64,000 nt of DNA, from assembly GCF_048323755.1 (NCBI RefSeq), contig NZ_JBLWFS010000017.1, forward strand, positions 1 to 64,000, written 5' to 3'. Both the position numbers and the translations under genes were made by a program. This DNA comes from Alkalihalobacterium sp048323755. Its GTDB lineage: Bacteria; Bacillota; Bacilli; Bacillales; Bacillaceae_F. The notes beneath the pieces were generated by a model that saw only the letters and a list, made by a program, of their open reading frames with translations, ran no database searches and was not told the origin of the DNA. Positions 16,362 to 25,363 of this stretch are shown one piece after another; position 1 is the stretch's first letter, and every line of letters starts with the position of its first letter.

Positions 16362-17459
16362 ATGCTTCAACCAGCAGATGGGAAGGTAGGGACAAGAGAG
16401 CTTTTTGCTATATTTTTAATTTCAATAGGGATCAAATTGTCAGATGGTACTCCTATGCTCCTACTTGAGGCGGGAAAAAACGCGTCTTGGGTTTTACCTC
16501 TAGTAGCTGGAGGTATCATACTGGTACCGACTTTCCTCATTTTGTCGCTCTTAAAAAAATATAAAAGCAAAAACTTGGTTGATATTGTTTTTATCGTTAC
16601 TGGAAAGTATATAGGATTTATTATTTGTCTGGTCATACTTTTTGCGATCATTTTTGCAAATGCACTAAATCAGCGGACCACAGTTAACATTATTAGTACA
16701 ATGTTTTTCCCAACCACTCCCATTTTTATCATTTTTCTTTTGTTAATAGGTAGTAGTTTCGCCGTTGCGAGGGTTGGGTTAGAAGCTGTAGGAAGGACAG
16801 CTTGGATTGTTCTTCCCTATATTAAGATCGTTTTATTTCTGTTATTTTTGCTCATTATTAATGAAATTCATTTTGATTTTTTATTTCCTATAGCAGGGCC
16901 AGGATTGGACGTTTTATTAAAGGAGTCCTTTTCTTATCATACGATTTTTTTTGAATTTATTTTAATTGCATTATTTTTCCCGTGGGTTAGAGACCATAAA
17001 AGTTATAAGACAGCAACATTGTTAGCAATTGGTTTTATCGTTTTGGAAATGACGATCACTATGGCCTATTTTGTCATGATGTTTGATTACCCACAGGTCG
17101 CACATATTGCATATCCGTTTCAACAGCTAACGAAGATGCTTGAGGTAGGAACGATTGTCACGAGCTATGAGGGTTTTTTCTTAGCATTCTGGATTATGGC
17201 TGCAGTGGTAAGGTTTTCAATCTACTTGTTACTTTCTGCATTTATCGTAACATCAATGTTTCAGTTAAAAGATTATAAGCCAATCTTACTACCACTAGCC
17301 TGTCTTACTTTATTAGTTGGATTAATTCCAGAAAATCAAACCGAAACCACTTTTTGGATGAGAGATGTGTTTTTACTTCAACTAAGTTGGTATTTTGTAA
17401 CGATGCTTCCGGTGTTGATATGGATAGCAAATAAAGTAAAGGAACGATTCAATGGTTAA
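16362..17459 (+). CDS. Spore germination receptor B subunit, GerAB/GerKB type (operon 1)
   Basis: Ten-helix permease-like subunit of the germinant receptor, from the spore-specific branch of the APC amino-acid transporter superfamily, thought to bind the germinant. The product is 365 residues and almost entirely hydrophobic, with G-T-R-E-L-F-A-I at the start and K-L-S-D-G-T-P/L-L-L-E-A-G-K-N-A-S-W near helix 1. Start is the ATG at 16362 with AGAGGGGGA upstream. It overlaps the C gene by 8 bases, so translation is probably coupled. Confidence 0.88.
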   Translation: MLQPADGKVGTRELFAIFLISIGIKLSDGTPMLLLEAGKNASWVLPLVAGGIILVPTFLILSLLKKYKSKNLVDIVFIVTGKYIGFIICLVILFAIIFANALNQRTTVNIISTMFFPTTPIFIIFLLLIGSSFAVARVGLEAVGRTAWIVLPYIKIVLFLLFLLIINEIHFDFLFPIAGPGLDVLLKESFSYHTIFFEFILIALFFPWVRDHKSYKTATLLAIGFIVLEMTITMAYFVMMFDYPQVAHIAYPFQQLTKMLEVGTIVTSYEGFFLAFWIMAAVVRFSIYLLLSAFIVTSMFQLKDYKPILLPLACLTLLVGLIPENQTETTFWMRDVFLLQLSWYFVTMLPVLIWIANKVKERFNG

Positions 17460-18690
17460 GCGATGGCTACTACTTATAATATTAGTATCGACCATTATGA
17501 TAGCAGGGTGTTGGGATCGAAATGATTTAGAAGAGTTAGCTTATATTATCGCAATCGGTATAGATAAAAGTGAAAGTCACGGGATGATGAAAATAACCTA
17601 TCAAATTGCAAATCCCGAAGCTAGTGGGATGGCTAATGGAGCTACAGCTGAAGAAGCCTCTGATATTATTACCGTAGATGCTCCAGATTTTATCTCTGCT
17701 CGTGATCTGCTTGTTTCTTTTGTTTCAAGGGAAGCAAATTTTACGCATATGAAGGTACTAGTCGTTAGTGAAGAGATAGCTAGGGGAGAAGAGCTTGTTG
17801 ATTATATTAAACCTGCTGTCAGAGATCGTGAATTCGATCGGAAAATAACGTTTATTGTTTGTCGGGAAAAAGCTGCTGATTATATTCGTAGTAATGATCC
17901 AACATTAGAAACGAGGCCACATAAATTTTTTGAGCTTATGACCGATCGCTGGGAAGAAACAGGATTGATTCCAGATTCGACGTTAAATGAATATTTACAT
18001 AGGCTTGAGGAAGATGCTGGACTCTTTTTAGCAACATATAGTACCGCGGAGAAAGTGGACCCCAAAAAAAATGGGATGGAAGATGAGTACACAGCTGGAC
18101 AGGTCGAGAAGGAGGGAGGAAACCCTGTTCAAACGATCGGTTCGGCTGTTATAAAAGAAGGAAAAATGATCGGAACATTGACGGGTGAAGAAACTAGAAT
18201 TGCAATCGTATTGCGACCTTATATTGAAGTAGGTACAATGGTCGTCACTTATGAAGATCCACTCGCCAAAGGAAAACATATTACCGCGAGAGTTTATAAC
18301 GAAGAGCGAACAAAGGTCAGCATAAATACCAATCAAGAGTATCCGGTTGTAAATGTGGAAGTACCAATTGTATTAGAAATTCTTACGATCACTAGTCATA
18401 TTGATTACATTCAAGATTTGGAAAAACAAGATTTACTTAAGCGGCACATTGAGGGAAAATATCTTGAAGTAGCAGGAAAATTTATCAAAAAAACACAGCA
18501 ACAATTTAAAGCGGATCCATTTCGTTGGTCGCTTATTGCAAGAAAAAACTTTCTGACATTACAAGAGTACTGGGATTATGACTGGATGAATACCTACCCA
18601 AATGCTGAAATAAATCTAGATGTTAACGTTGAAATTAGAGAATACGGGAAACAACTTAGACCGCCTAATATTGAATTGATTAAGGATTGA
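17452..18690 (+). CDS. Spore germination lipoprotein C subunit, GerAC/GerKC type (operon 1)
   Basis: Lipoprotein subunit of the receptor. The 412 residues open with a lipoprotein signal (Lys-Arg, hydrophobic stretch, lipobox I-A-G-C with Cys about 19), then the family motif C-W-D-R-N-D-L-E-E-L-A-Y-I-I-A-I-G-I-D and the three-domain Ger(x)C body, ending with a C-terminal V-E-I-R-E-Y-G-K segment. GerC-type subunits usually begin CWDxxEL, which fits. It starts within the end of the B gene. Diacylglyceryl modification by Lgt is expected for function. Confidence 0.9.
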   Translation: MVKRWLLLIILVSTIMIAGCWDRNDLEELAYIIAIGIDKSESHGMMKITYQIANPEASGMANGATAEEASDIITVDAPDFISARDLLVSFVSREANFTHMKVLVVSEEIARGEELVDYIKPAVRDREFDRKITFIVCREKAADYIRSNDPTLETRPHKFFELMTDRWEETGLIPDSTLNEYLHRLEEDAGLFLATYSTAEKVDPKKNGMEDEYTAGQVEKEGGNPVQTIGSAVIKEGKMIGTLTGEETRIAIVLRPYIEVGTMVVTYEDPLAKGKHITARVYNEERTKVSINTNQEYPVVNVEVPIVLEILTITSHIDYIQDLEKQDLLKRHIEGKYLEVAGKFIKKTQQQFKADPFRWSLIARKNFLTLQEYWDYDWMNTYPNAEINLDVNVEIREYGKQLRPPNIELIKD

Positions 18691-18694
18691 GAAT

Positions 18695-18859
18695 ATGGAA
18701 TGGATTATGGTACCAATTTCATTGTTTTGTGTTTATTATACAATCATGTATGCTCGTTCTCTTTTTCACGATAAAGAACAGCGTGGATTTGTTGTATTTC
18801 TTATTTTCCTATGTATTCCGTTAGTGGTCTTACCTTTTTGGCTGATTATGAGGGTATAG
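18695..18859 (+). CDS. Small two-helix protein, probable germination receptor D subunit
   Basis: A 54-residue ORF starts 4 bases after the C gene stop, with AAGG about 9 nt upstream of its ATG. The product has two hydrophobic segments (about 2-19 and 32-52) joined by a short charged hairpin (RSLFHDKEQRG). Small two-transmembrane D proteins encoded with GerA-type operons are known in Bacillus and modulate receptor function; position, size and topology match. No sequence motif proves it. The second ger operon here has no such gene directly attached. Confidence 0.65.
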   Translation: MEWIMVPISLFCVYYTIMYARSLFHDKEQRGFVVFLIFLCIPLVVLPFWLIMRV

Positions 18860-18933
18860 CACTAAAATTGGGTAGTACATAAATATATTATTAAAGGGAG
18901 AGCTTGGAAACTGCAGGTGAAAATTAATTTCAC

Positions 18934-18996
18934 GCGCTTTTCTGATACTGAAAGGTTTCAGTACAGCCCAAACTCAACAATAATCTTTAAAAGCGC
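18934..18996. repeat. Nested palindrome after germination operon 1
   Basis: Outer arms GCGCTTTT (18934-18941) and AAAAGCGC (18989-18996) are perfect; inside, CTGATACTGAAA and TTTCAGTACAG pair with one bulge. It may end the operon transcript, although there is no long T-tract. It shares a CCCAAA-TCAACA stretch with the palindrome at 10029-10120. Confidence 0.55.
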
Positions 18997-19065
18997 TAAA
19001 TGGATAAACAAGCAGCTATTAATCCATATTATGAATAATAAGTTTGATGAAAAAGGAGAAAACAT

Positions 19066-19377
19066 ATGGAGTATTTATCGAGGGAAGCTATACTAAATGA
19101 AATGAACGAAACTTTAAGACCAATTATGGATAAGTATAATGTGGAAGATATAGGTATTTTCGAAGAGCAAGGCGAAGGAAATCATTATTATATTGGATAC
19201 ACAGTTAGAAAAAATGGTGAAGTGTTTATGACACACACGCCATATGTAATAAATGAAGACAGGCTGTTAAGACCAGAAAAACAAGAATGGGTTATTGAAA
19301 CAGATGATGGTGATAGGAGAGGTTTTTCGTCACTAGAAGAAGTGTTTGCAGAAATGGATAAAGGGTTTGAACAATAG
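19066..19377 (+). CDS. Small conserved Bacillus protein, DUF5634-like
   Basis: A 103-residue acidic soluble protein without signal or membrane segment. It begins M-E-Y-L-S-R-E and has an aromatic G-N-H-Y-Y-I-G-Y-T-V-R-K-N-G core and an S-S-L-E-E-V-F ending. This resembles a small uncharacterised Bacillus family I associate with DUF5634; that assignment is from memory. Start ATG has AAAAGGAG upstream. A strong bidirectional terminator follows. Function unknown. Confidence 0.65.
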   Translation: MEYLSREAILNEMNETLRPIMDKYNVEDIGIFEEQGEGNHYYIGYTVRKNGEVFMTHTPYVINEDRLLRPEKQEWVIETDDGDRRGFSSLEEVFAEMDKGFEQ

Positions 19378-19448
19378 GAGTATGGTATAAGGAGCTCTTC
19401 ATTAGAATTACGTTCTCGTTACTGGAAAGAAAAATATAGAAAAAATAA

Positions 19449-19488
19449 GAATGATCTCTCGTACCCAAGTAGGTATAAGAGATCATTC
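19449..19488. terminator. Bidirectional terminator between convergent genes
   Basis: GAATGATCTCT (19449-19459) and AGAGATCATTC (19478-19488) are perfect arms; the minus side is followed by TTATTTTTTC. Confidence 0.8.
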
Positions 19489-19497
19489 ATTCACTCT

Positions 19498-20013
19498 TTA
19501 GACAAGTTCAGGTACTTTTGTGTGTAACGGGGGAACAATGAGCCAACCTTTTTCCTTTTGCATTCTTAGAATGCGAAGGCCGTATTGTGCTTTTTCAACA
19601 TGAAACTTACCTGCCATTATAGCGATGTCTTCGCGAGTACTTTGCCCCATGATTTTACTTAGGGCTACAAGTCCTGTTGCAATGTTCATGCTGATGGCAT
19701 TTGCGATTTCTGCATCATTAAATCTCGCTCCAGCAGGTATATCTTCAATATTTGCTTTTGCACGTTCAGGAGGTGCTGGAGGTATAGCAATGCCATTATC
19801 TTTTAAAATCGTTTCAATTTCTTGTGCTTGTGGCTTCATTGCACTGTTTATTTTGTCTTCAATAAATTTCCTAAGGTCGTCATCTCCCGTATGATTAAAC
19901 AGTGTCTGATATTCAGCAATGTGTGCATTTACTCCCGATAAATAAGCCCATAAGCTAGAAATTTCCCCGTAGTGTAAAGGTTCATCTTTTTGATTTCCAC
20001 CTAAAATACCCAT
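19498..20013 (-). CDS. DUF3231 family protein, ferritin-like helical bundle
   Basis: A 171-residue helical protein. The motifs L-H-Y-G-E-I-S-S-L-W, E-Y-Q-T-L-F-N-H-T-x-D-D-x-L-R, and I-P-P-A-P-P-E-R are typical of single-domain DUF3231 proteins common in Bacillus, related to rubrerythrin/spore coat ferritin-like folds. The start is the ATG at 20013 with AAGGAGGAGA upstream; an in-frame ATG six codons earlier lies ahead of that site. Function unknown; many relatives are sporulation-associated. Confidence 0.75.
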   Translation of the reverse strand: MGILGGNQKDEPLHYGEISSLWAYLSGVNAHIAEYQTLFNHTGDDDLRKFIEDKINSAMKPQAQEIETILKDNGIAIPPAPPERAKANIEDIPAGARFNDAEIANAISMNIATGLVALSKIMGQSTREDIAIMAGKFHVEKAQYGLRILRMQKEKGWLIVPPLHTKVPELV

Positions 20014-20113
20014 ATAAATCTCCTCCTTCAATCTTGGTACATAGCTATTATGATCCTATTTTCGTTCAAGCATGAAAGGGAAAAAATAAGTGGTATGGTT
20101 AAAAAATAAGTAG

Positions 20114-20203
20114 TTCCGATTTGGTGGAGCAGCAGATGCCAAGTCCTTCAAAGCCGCTGAAGGACAAACCAAGGAAGAATTCAAAGCGAAGTGTCCTTCA
20201 TAA
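20114..20203 (+). pseudogene. Possible remnant of a small gene
   Basis: In the 328-bp gap before the HAD gene, a 29-codon open stretch without start codon or ribosome binding site ends at TAA 20201-20203. It reads FRFGGAADAKSFKAAEGQ and onward, with protein-like composition. It also contains GTCCTTCA and TGAAGGAC as perfect 8-base arms (20143-20165), and a second GTCCTTCA copy at 20193-20200. It could be the decayed tail of a small gene or merely a repeat. Confidence 0.25.
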
Positions 20204-20341
20204 AGCCGAAGAAAGTAAAAATATGTAATTTACAATACGTCCTAACTTTTTACAATCATTAACATTAATCACATCGTGCATTTACATTCAACTGGTATAT
20301 TGTCCATAAGTACATTAATTAGCATAATAAAGGAGTTTAAT

Positions 20342-21127
20342 ATGCCAGATGTAAAAGCAATTGTTCTCGATCTTGATGGCACTTTACTCGATAAAAGCGG
20401 CGTGGTGTCTAGAAGGAATAAAGATTATTTATTAGAACAAAAAGAACAAGGTGTAAAAATTATTCTTGCTACTGGACGTCCCATTAATATGACTGTGGCT
20501 ATTCACGAACAGCTTCAACTGAACACTCCAATGATTTGCCTAAATGGTGCAGTCGTGTATGATCGTGAAATTCAACAAGTTGTTAATGATGAACCAATGG
20601 GTAATCACTTAGTTGATGAAGTCTATGATAAGGTAACCGATCATGCAGAACTTATTATTAGTCATACATCAAAATACAATTATCAAGTACACAGCAAACA
20701 AGGGAACTCTCTCTTTGATATGTGGGGATTAGCTAATGAAGATGTTTGTAAAGACGAGCCTATTTTAAAGATAATGGTCGATTTCGAAAGTCCAAGGATT
20801 GCCCGTGATCTAGCTTCCCAAATCAACCCACAGTTACAAATCATTAACTGGGGTGATAGTGTTGAAATCACAAAAAAGCCCGTAACCAAGTGGCATAGCT
20901 TAAAAAGGATTTTAGATGAATATGGAATTGACCCTAAAGAAACGGCTGCCTTTGGCGATGGCCCTAATGATGTCGAAATGCTTAGAAATGTCGGCATTGG
21001 AGTAGCCATGGGAAATGGGTTAATCGAGGTTAAGAGAGCAACAAAGTTTGTGACGACCAGCCATGAAGAAGATGGTGTAACTGAGTTTTTATATCACTAT
21101 CAAAATAAAAGCCATTTAACTATTTGA
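20342..21127 (+). CDS. Cof-type HAD phosphatase (subfamily IIB)
   Basis: Magnesium-dependent phosphatase acting on small phosphorylated metabolites in the cytoplasm; substrate not predictable. All HAD motifs are intact in 261 residues: DLDGTLLD (about 11-18), I-L-A-T-G-R (about 42-47), a Lys in K-K-P-V-T-K, and F-G-D-G-P-N-D-V-E-M-L (about 203-213). The cap inserted between motifs II and III defines type IIB. The start is the ATG at 20342 behind AAAGGAG. It is monocistronic with a terminator directly after. Confidence 0.9.
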   Translation: MPDVKAIVLDLDGTLLDKSGVVSRRNKDYLLEQKEQGVKIILATGRPINMTVAIHEQLQLNTPMICLNGAVVYDREIQQVVNDEPMGNHLVDEVYDKVTDHAELIISHTSKYNYQVHSKQGNSLFDMWGLANEDVCKDEPILKIMVDFESPRIARDLASQINPQLQIINWGDSVEITKKPVTKWHSLKRILDEYGIDPKETAAFGDGPNDVEMLRNVGIGVAMGNGLIEVKRATKFVTTSHEEDGVTEFLYHYQNKSHLTI

Positions 21128-21134
21128 AAATGTA

Positions 21135-21171
21135 GACAAGAGCATCCACTATGGGGCTCTTGTCTGTTTTT
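21135..21171 (+). terminator. Rho-independent terminator of the HAD gene
   Basis: GACAAGAGC (21135-21143) pairs perfectly with GCTCTTGTC (21156-21164), followed by a T-run. Confidence 0.85.
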
Positions 21172-21304
21172 CTAGGCTTGTATGAATTATGCAAATAATG
21201 AGATATATTTCTATTTCCGAAAGATTTTTCTTTTTTTGTACATAATGAGTATTCACTGTGGGGAAAAATAACAAAGACCTCAAGTACAAAGGAGTTTGTC
21301 GCGA

Positions 21305-22810
21305 GTGTTTTGGAAATGGTATTTGAACAAAGTGAAGAAATCAGTTGGACCACAACCTCATGATACAATTGCAGCAAACCCTAATACAAAACAAGTGATA
21401 ACGAAGGATGCAATTTCTCACAGCTTACAAGATATAGATGACTTGGTCATGAAAGACATCAAAGTTGGCGACCAAACAGCGATTCTGATCTATCTTGCTT
21501 CGATCGTCGATACAACATTACTGCATCAAGTTGTTTTTAATCCAATCGATGAAAAACAGTCGGGTCAGGTAAATGAGATATTTAAAGACTTTGAAACCTT
21601 TGAACATGATGAACTTTCGAATCTATTACATCATATTTTAAGCGGCTTTACGGTTCTGTTATTTGAACGAGATAACCTGGCTATAGGGATCGATACTTTT
21701 AATGTTCCCGAACGTTCCATTACAGCACCAGAAAATGAAACGACGGTATTGGGACCTCAAGATTCGTTTGTGGAAAGTTTGCAAACGAATTTATCTTTAA
21801 TCAAACGAAGAATTCGTTCACCGTATTTAAAATCGAAGTCGATGTTATTAGGTACAGAGACGAAGAATACTGTGACCGTTATATATTTAGAAAATATTGC
21901 GAATGAAGAAAATGTGCAACGTGTTTTATCACGTTTACAAAATATCGAGTACCATGGTTTTATTGGGATGCCTGTTCTCAAGCAAGCACTAGAAGATAAG
22001 CCGTTCTCTCCCTTTCCGCAATTCGGAATGACGATTCGTACGGATAATGTTGTCAATGAATTGTTGAATGGAAAAGTTATTGTAATGATGAATGGTAGTC
22101 CTGAAGCAGCGATACTGCCAGCTACATTTTTGGAGTTGTTTATAACCCCAGAAGACTATTATAACCGCTGGACAACAGCTACTTTATTACGATCTTTAAG
22201 GTTAGCAGGATTTTTTATTTCAGTATTATTAACATCATCTTATGTATCGGTTCTCACCTTTCATCCAGAAATGCTTCCACAGCAATTACTAACCTTATTA
22301 GCGGAATCACGATCACAAGTTCCGTTTCCGCCAGTTATTGAAGTACTCGTCATTGAACTTGTTATTGAAGTTCTTCGTGAAGCTGGTGCCCGAATGCCGA
22401 CCAAGATTGGACAAACGATAGGTATCGTTGGAGGGATAGTAATTGGAACAGCAGCAGTTGAAGCTGGATTGGCAAGTAATATTTTAATCGTACTAGTTGC
22501 TATTACTGCTTTATTATCATTTATTCCACCGAATTTCATGATGAGTAACGCCATTCGATTTATTCGTTACTTATTTATTTTTGCTGCGGGTGCTCTTGGC
22601 ATGTTTGGTCAAATGCTTACGTTAGCTTGGTTGTTCAATCATATATCTAATCTAACTTCTCTTGGTTCACCTTTTATTACACCTATCATTCCTAGAAAAT
22701 GGTCTGATTTATTTAACAGCATTCTACGTGCACCTGGAAACTTTTTTATGCAGAGACCTGGAATCTCTAGGGCGAAAAAGGATCTTGTTCGTCCATTAGA
22801 TGAGGAGTAG
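21305..22810 (+). CDS. Spore germination receptor A subunit, GerA/GerK family (operon 2)
   Basis: Second germinant receptor A subunit in the window, about 501 residues. It carries near-canonical family signatures: G-P-Q-D-S-F-V-E-S-L-Q-T-N-L-S-L-I-K-R-R (about 148-167), the membrane-loop motif V-P-F-P-P-V-I-E-V (about 340), V-L-R-E-A-G-A-R-M-P and G-T-A-A-V-E-A-G. It looks closer to the canonical pattern than the operon 1 A subunit. Start is probably GTG at 21305, 10 nt after GGAG; a TTG at 21296 is too close to that site but cannot be excluded. The B gene begins 4 bases after its stop. Confidence 0.9.
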   Translation: MFWKWYLNKVKKSVGPQPHDTIAANPNTKQVITKDAISHSLQDIDDLVMKDIKVGDQTAILIYLASIVDTTLLHQVVFNPIDEKQSGQVNEIFKDFETFEHDELSNLLHHILSGFTVLLFERDNLAIGIDTFNVPERSITAPENETTVLGPQDSFVESLQTNLSLIKRRIRSPYLKSKSMLLGTETKNTVTVIYLENIANEENVQRVLSRLQNIEYHGFIGMPVLKQALEDKPFSPFPQFGMTIRTDNVVNELLNGKVIVMMNGSPEAAILPATFLELFITPEDYYNRWTTATLLRSLRLAGFFISVLLTSSYVSVLTFHPEMLPQQLLTLLAESRSQVPFPPVIEVLVIELVIEVLREAGARMPTKIGQTIGIVGGIVIGTAAVEAGLASNILIVLVAITALLSFIPPNFMMSNAIRFIRYLFIFAAGALGMFGQMLTLAWLFNHISNLTSLGSPFITPIIPRKWSDLFNSILRAPGNFFMQRPGISRAKKDLVRPLDEE

Positions 22811-22814
22811 ACGT

Positions 22815-23912
22815 ATGGATACTGGTAAGTTTAAAAAATTAAATGCCTATCATGTCGTATTTCTAACTCAAAATACGATGGTCGGAATTTCATTATTCTC
22901 ATTGCCGAATGATATGAGTCAAGCAGGGTATAATTTGTGGCTAGTCCCCATTTTACTTGGAGTGCTTGCTAATCTTACGCTCATCCCTATTATTTATTTG
23001 TGTAAACAATATCCAACCGACTCATTATTTAAAATGAATGAAAAACTGCTTGGTCATATAATCGGGAAAGTACTGAACTTCTTTTTGTTATTGTATGCGT
23101 TAGTTGCCTTGACGTCTGTAAGTCAAAGATATTTAAGGGTGGTTCAAACGGTAACCTTGCCTGAATATACAATGACCTGGATCGGGATCGTATTCTTTAT
23201 TGTTTTAATATGCATTGTGAATGGTGGTATTAAATCAATAGCTCGTTTTTGTATGTTTGCGTTTTTTTTCACGGCATGGCTGATCTATTATCTTAAATGG
23301 GCATATCAATCTGGAAATTGGATCCATGCCATACCGACCTTTGAAGTCAGTGTGTCTGCATGGTTACAGGCACTGCATAGCGGGGCATCTGCTATGTTTG
23401 GCTTCGGACTGATTTTATTTTATTATCCATATATCATGAACCAAAAAAAAGCTTTTTTACATGCTTCCATTGGTATTTGGTTAGCGGTACTTTTTTATGT
23501 TGCTGTTTCTTTAGCGAGTGTCGTTTATTTTTCACCATGGCAATTGGATAATTTATTATTTCCCGTTCTCAATTTATTTCAAGCGGTTCAATTAGCATTT
23601 ATTGAACGAATTGAAACGTTCGGGACAGCTATTTGGGTGTTCTTAGCATTATCGACAGCGTCTGCCTACCTTTGGGTTGCAAAAAAAGGAATGGATGCCT
23701 TATTTTCAAAACATAAAAACCGAACATGGCATTTGTATGGATGTGCCGTGATTGGTTTATTCTTATTCCTTGGTCCAATTTCATTTCATTTACAAACGTT
23801 AATTTACGACCAATGGGCTGTTTTCTATGGTTATGGAATTCATTTGCTCCCCATACTTTTGCTCATCGTTCAATTCTTTAAGCGTAATAAGGAGAAAGGG
23901 GTGTCGGTATGA
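22815..23912 (+). CDS. Spore germination receptor B subunit, GerKB type (operon 2)
   Basis: APC-superfamily permease-like subunit with about ten helices in 365 residues. The beginning, L-N-A-Y-H-V-V-F-L-T-Q-N-T-M-V-G-I-S-L-F-S-L-P, matches the helix 1 region of GerAB/GerKB proteins. Start is the ATG at 22815 with GAGGAG seven bases upstream; an ATG at 22800 overlaps the A gene and lacks a ribosome binding site. Its end overlaps the C gene in an ATGA arrangement, implying coupled translation. Confidence 0.88.
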   Translation: MDTGKFKKLNAYHVVFLTQNTMVGISLFSLPNDMSQAGYNLWLVPILLGVLANLTLIPIIYLCKQYPTDSLFKMNEKLLGHIIGKVLNFFLLLYALVALTSVSQRYLRVVQTVTLPEYTMTWIGIVFFIVLICIVNGGIKSIARFCMFAFFFTAWLIYYLKWAYQSGNWIHAIPTFEVSVSAWLQALHSGASAMFGFGLILFYYPYIMNQKKAFLHASIGIWLAVLFYVAVSLASVVYFSPWQLDNLLFPVLNLFQAVQLAFIERIETFGTAIWVFLALSTASAYLWVAKKGMDALFSKHKNRTWHLYGCAVIGLFLFLGPISFHLQTLIYDQWAVFYGYGIHLLPILLLIVQFFKRNKEKGVSV

Positions 23913-25033
23913 AACTCTTTTTTTCCAGTATGTTGTTTGTCTTCGTTTTAGCAGGAGTATTAGTTGGTTGTGATGATCCAAACGTTCAACGGCCAGTTAT
24001 TGAGGATCTCGGGATGATTGGTGTTATGGGGTTTGATTATGTTGATGATGAAAGGATTAAGGTTAATATCTCCCTTCCTCAACCTCAACATGATGCTGAA
24101 GAACAAGTTCAAAGCTTCTCAACGGTTGTACGGATGCCGCATCAATCGGTTATGGACATCTCCACTTTAACAGAAAAGGTGCTGTCTCCTCTTCAATTAC
24201 GTGTTCTTTTATTTAGCGAGGAGTATGCAACAAAAGTAGGGTTATGGAAAGTACTTGAAAACTTATATCGTGATCCGCAAGTGGGGACTAATATTTTTAT
24301 TGCAGTCGTTAAAGGGACGACTGAAGAGGTGATTAAGCGAGATTATAAGGACAAACCCGAAATCAACGTCTATTTAAATGAATTATTAAAACCAAGAGTA
24401 ATGACTGCATTTAGTCCGTTTACAACTATTCATTACTTTATCAATAAAAGTACCGATGAAGTATCCGACCCTTCGACACCTTACCTTGAAATTGTAAATG
24501 AAAATTCGTTGAAAATTACGAATGTCGCTCTTTTTAGTGGAGATAAAATGGTAGGGATGCTAGATGCGGAAGAATCTAAATTAGTACAAGCGATGAAGAA
24601 AAGAAAAAACTTGCCTGATATATCCGTTATGATTCCTGGACCAAACGGTGATGATGAACGAGAGATGGCAATTTTAAAATTTGTGTCCACGAAGTTTAGT
24701 GCAGAAGCAAATGGTGATTTAGAAAACCCTGAGTTGTTTCTCCATTTTTATGTTCGAGGAAGTATTGTTGATTATGACGGGGCAAGCGATTTAGCCAGTT
24801 TAGAAGAAAGAAAAGAGGTTGAAGAGAAGATTAGTAAGGGATTAGAAGAGCGGGTAATGAAGACGGTTCGTCAGTTTCAAGAGTTAGGTGTCGATCCTGG
24901 GGGATTTGGCGAATACTTTCGTGTGAAAGCTCCAAGAGAATGGAGTAAGGAAAATTGGAACGAGGTTTTGAAACAGACCAAAGTTACGGCTCATGTTGAA
25001 GTAAGGATTATTTCAACAGGGACGATTAGATAA
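23909..25033 (+). CDS. Spore germination lipoprotein C subunit, GerKC type (operon 2)
   Basis: Lipoprotein subunit of 374 residues. The signal ends in lipobox L-V-G-C (Cys about 21). The usual C-W-D motif is replaced by C-D-D-P-N-V-Q-R-P-V-I-E-D-L-G-M-I-G-V-M-G, a divergent start compared with operon 1. The Ger(x)C body and a terminal V-E-V-R-I-I-S-T-G segment follow. The ATG overlaps the B stop by four bases. It closes the three-gene operon. Confidence 0.87.
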   Translation: MKLFFSSMLFVFVLAGVLVGCDDPNVQRPVIEDLGMIGVMGFDYVDDERIKVNISLPQPQHDAEEQVQSFSTVVRMPHQSVMDISTLTEKVLSPLQLRVLLFSEEYATKVGLWKVLENLYRDPQVGTNIFIAVVKGTTEEVIKRDYKDKPEINVYLNELLKPRVMTAFSPFTTIHYFINKSTDEVSDPSTPYLEIVNENSLKITNVALFSGDKMVGMLDAEESKLVQAMKKRKNLPDISVMIPGPNGDDEREMAILKFVSTKFSAEANGDLENPELFLHFYVRGSIVDYDGASDLASLEERKEVEEKISKGLEERVMKTVRQFQELGVDPGGFGEYFRVKAPREWSKENWNEVLKQTKVTAHVEVRIISTGTIR

Positions 25034-25147
25034 TGTTGTTATAGACTACCTTAATCATCTAAGTAAAAAGTTCCGATTTTGTGAGACTAAGATTAACTTT
25101 TTAACAATCGGGTATCTGATTAACACAAATTCTTATGAGGTGATGAT

Positions 25148-25291
25148 ATGTTTTGGACGTTAATCGGTATACTCGTATTATTATGGTTACTAGGTTTTTC
25201 TTTTGAAATAGCAGGCGGGATTATTCATTTGCTTATTGTCATAGCATTAATTTTAGTCATTTTCAACTTGTTGACAGGAAGGCGAACCTAA
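25148..25291 (+). CDS. Lmo0937-family small membrane protein
   Basis: A 47-residue hydrophobic protein with two helices (about 2-19 and 25-42) and a G-R-R-T end. The pattern M-F-W-T-L-I-G-I-L-V-L-L-W-L-L-G-F and A-G-G-I-I-H-L-L-I-V matches the small Lmo0937 family widespread in Firmicutes, function unknown. ATG follows GAGGTGATG. It lies 114 bp after the ger operon 2 C gene and ends in its own terminator; whether it relates to germination is open. Confidence 0.75.
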   Translation: MFWTLIGILVLLWLLGFSFEIAGGIIHLLIVIALILVIFNLLTGRRT

Positions 25292-25319
25292 AGAGGCTGA
25301 CGTTTTTGTCAGCCTCTTT
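25290..25319. terminator. Terminator after the Lmo0937-like gene
   Basis: AAAGAGGCTGAC (25290-25301) pairs perfectly with GTCAGCCTCTTT (25308-25319) across a short T-rich loop; it can serve both the plus-strand gene and the convergent chemoreceptor. Confidence 0.8.
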
Positions 25320-25363
25320 AATCCGATTTATGTCACATAAACCTGTCCCTACTTTAAAGTAAG

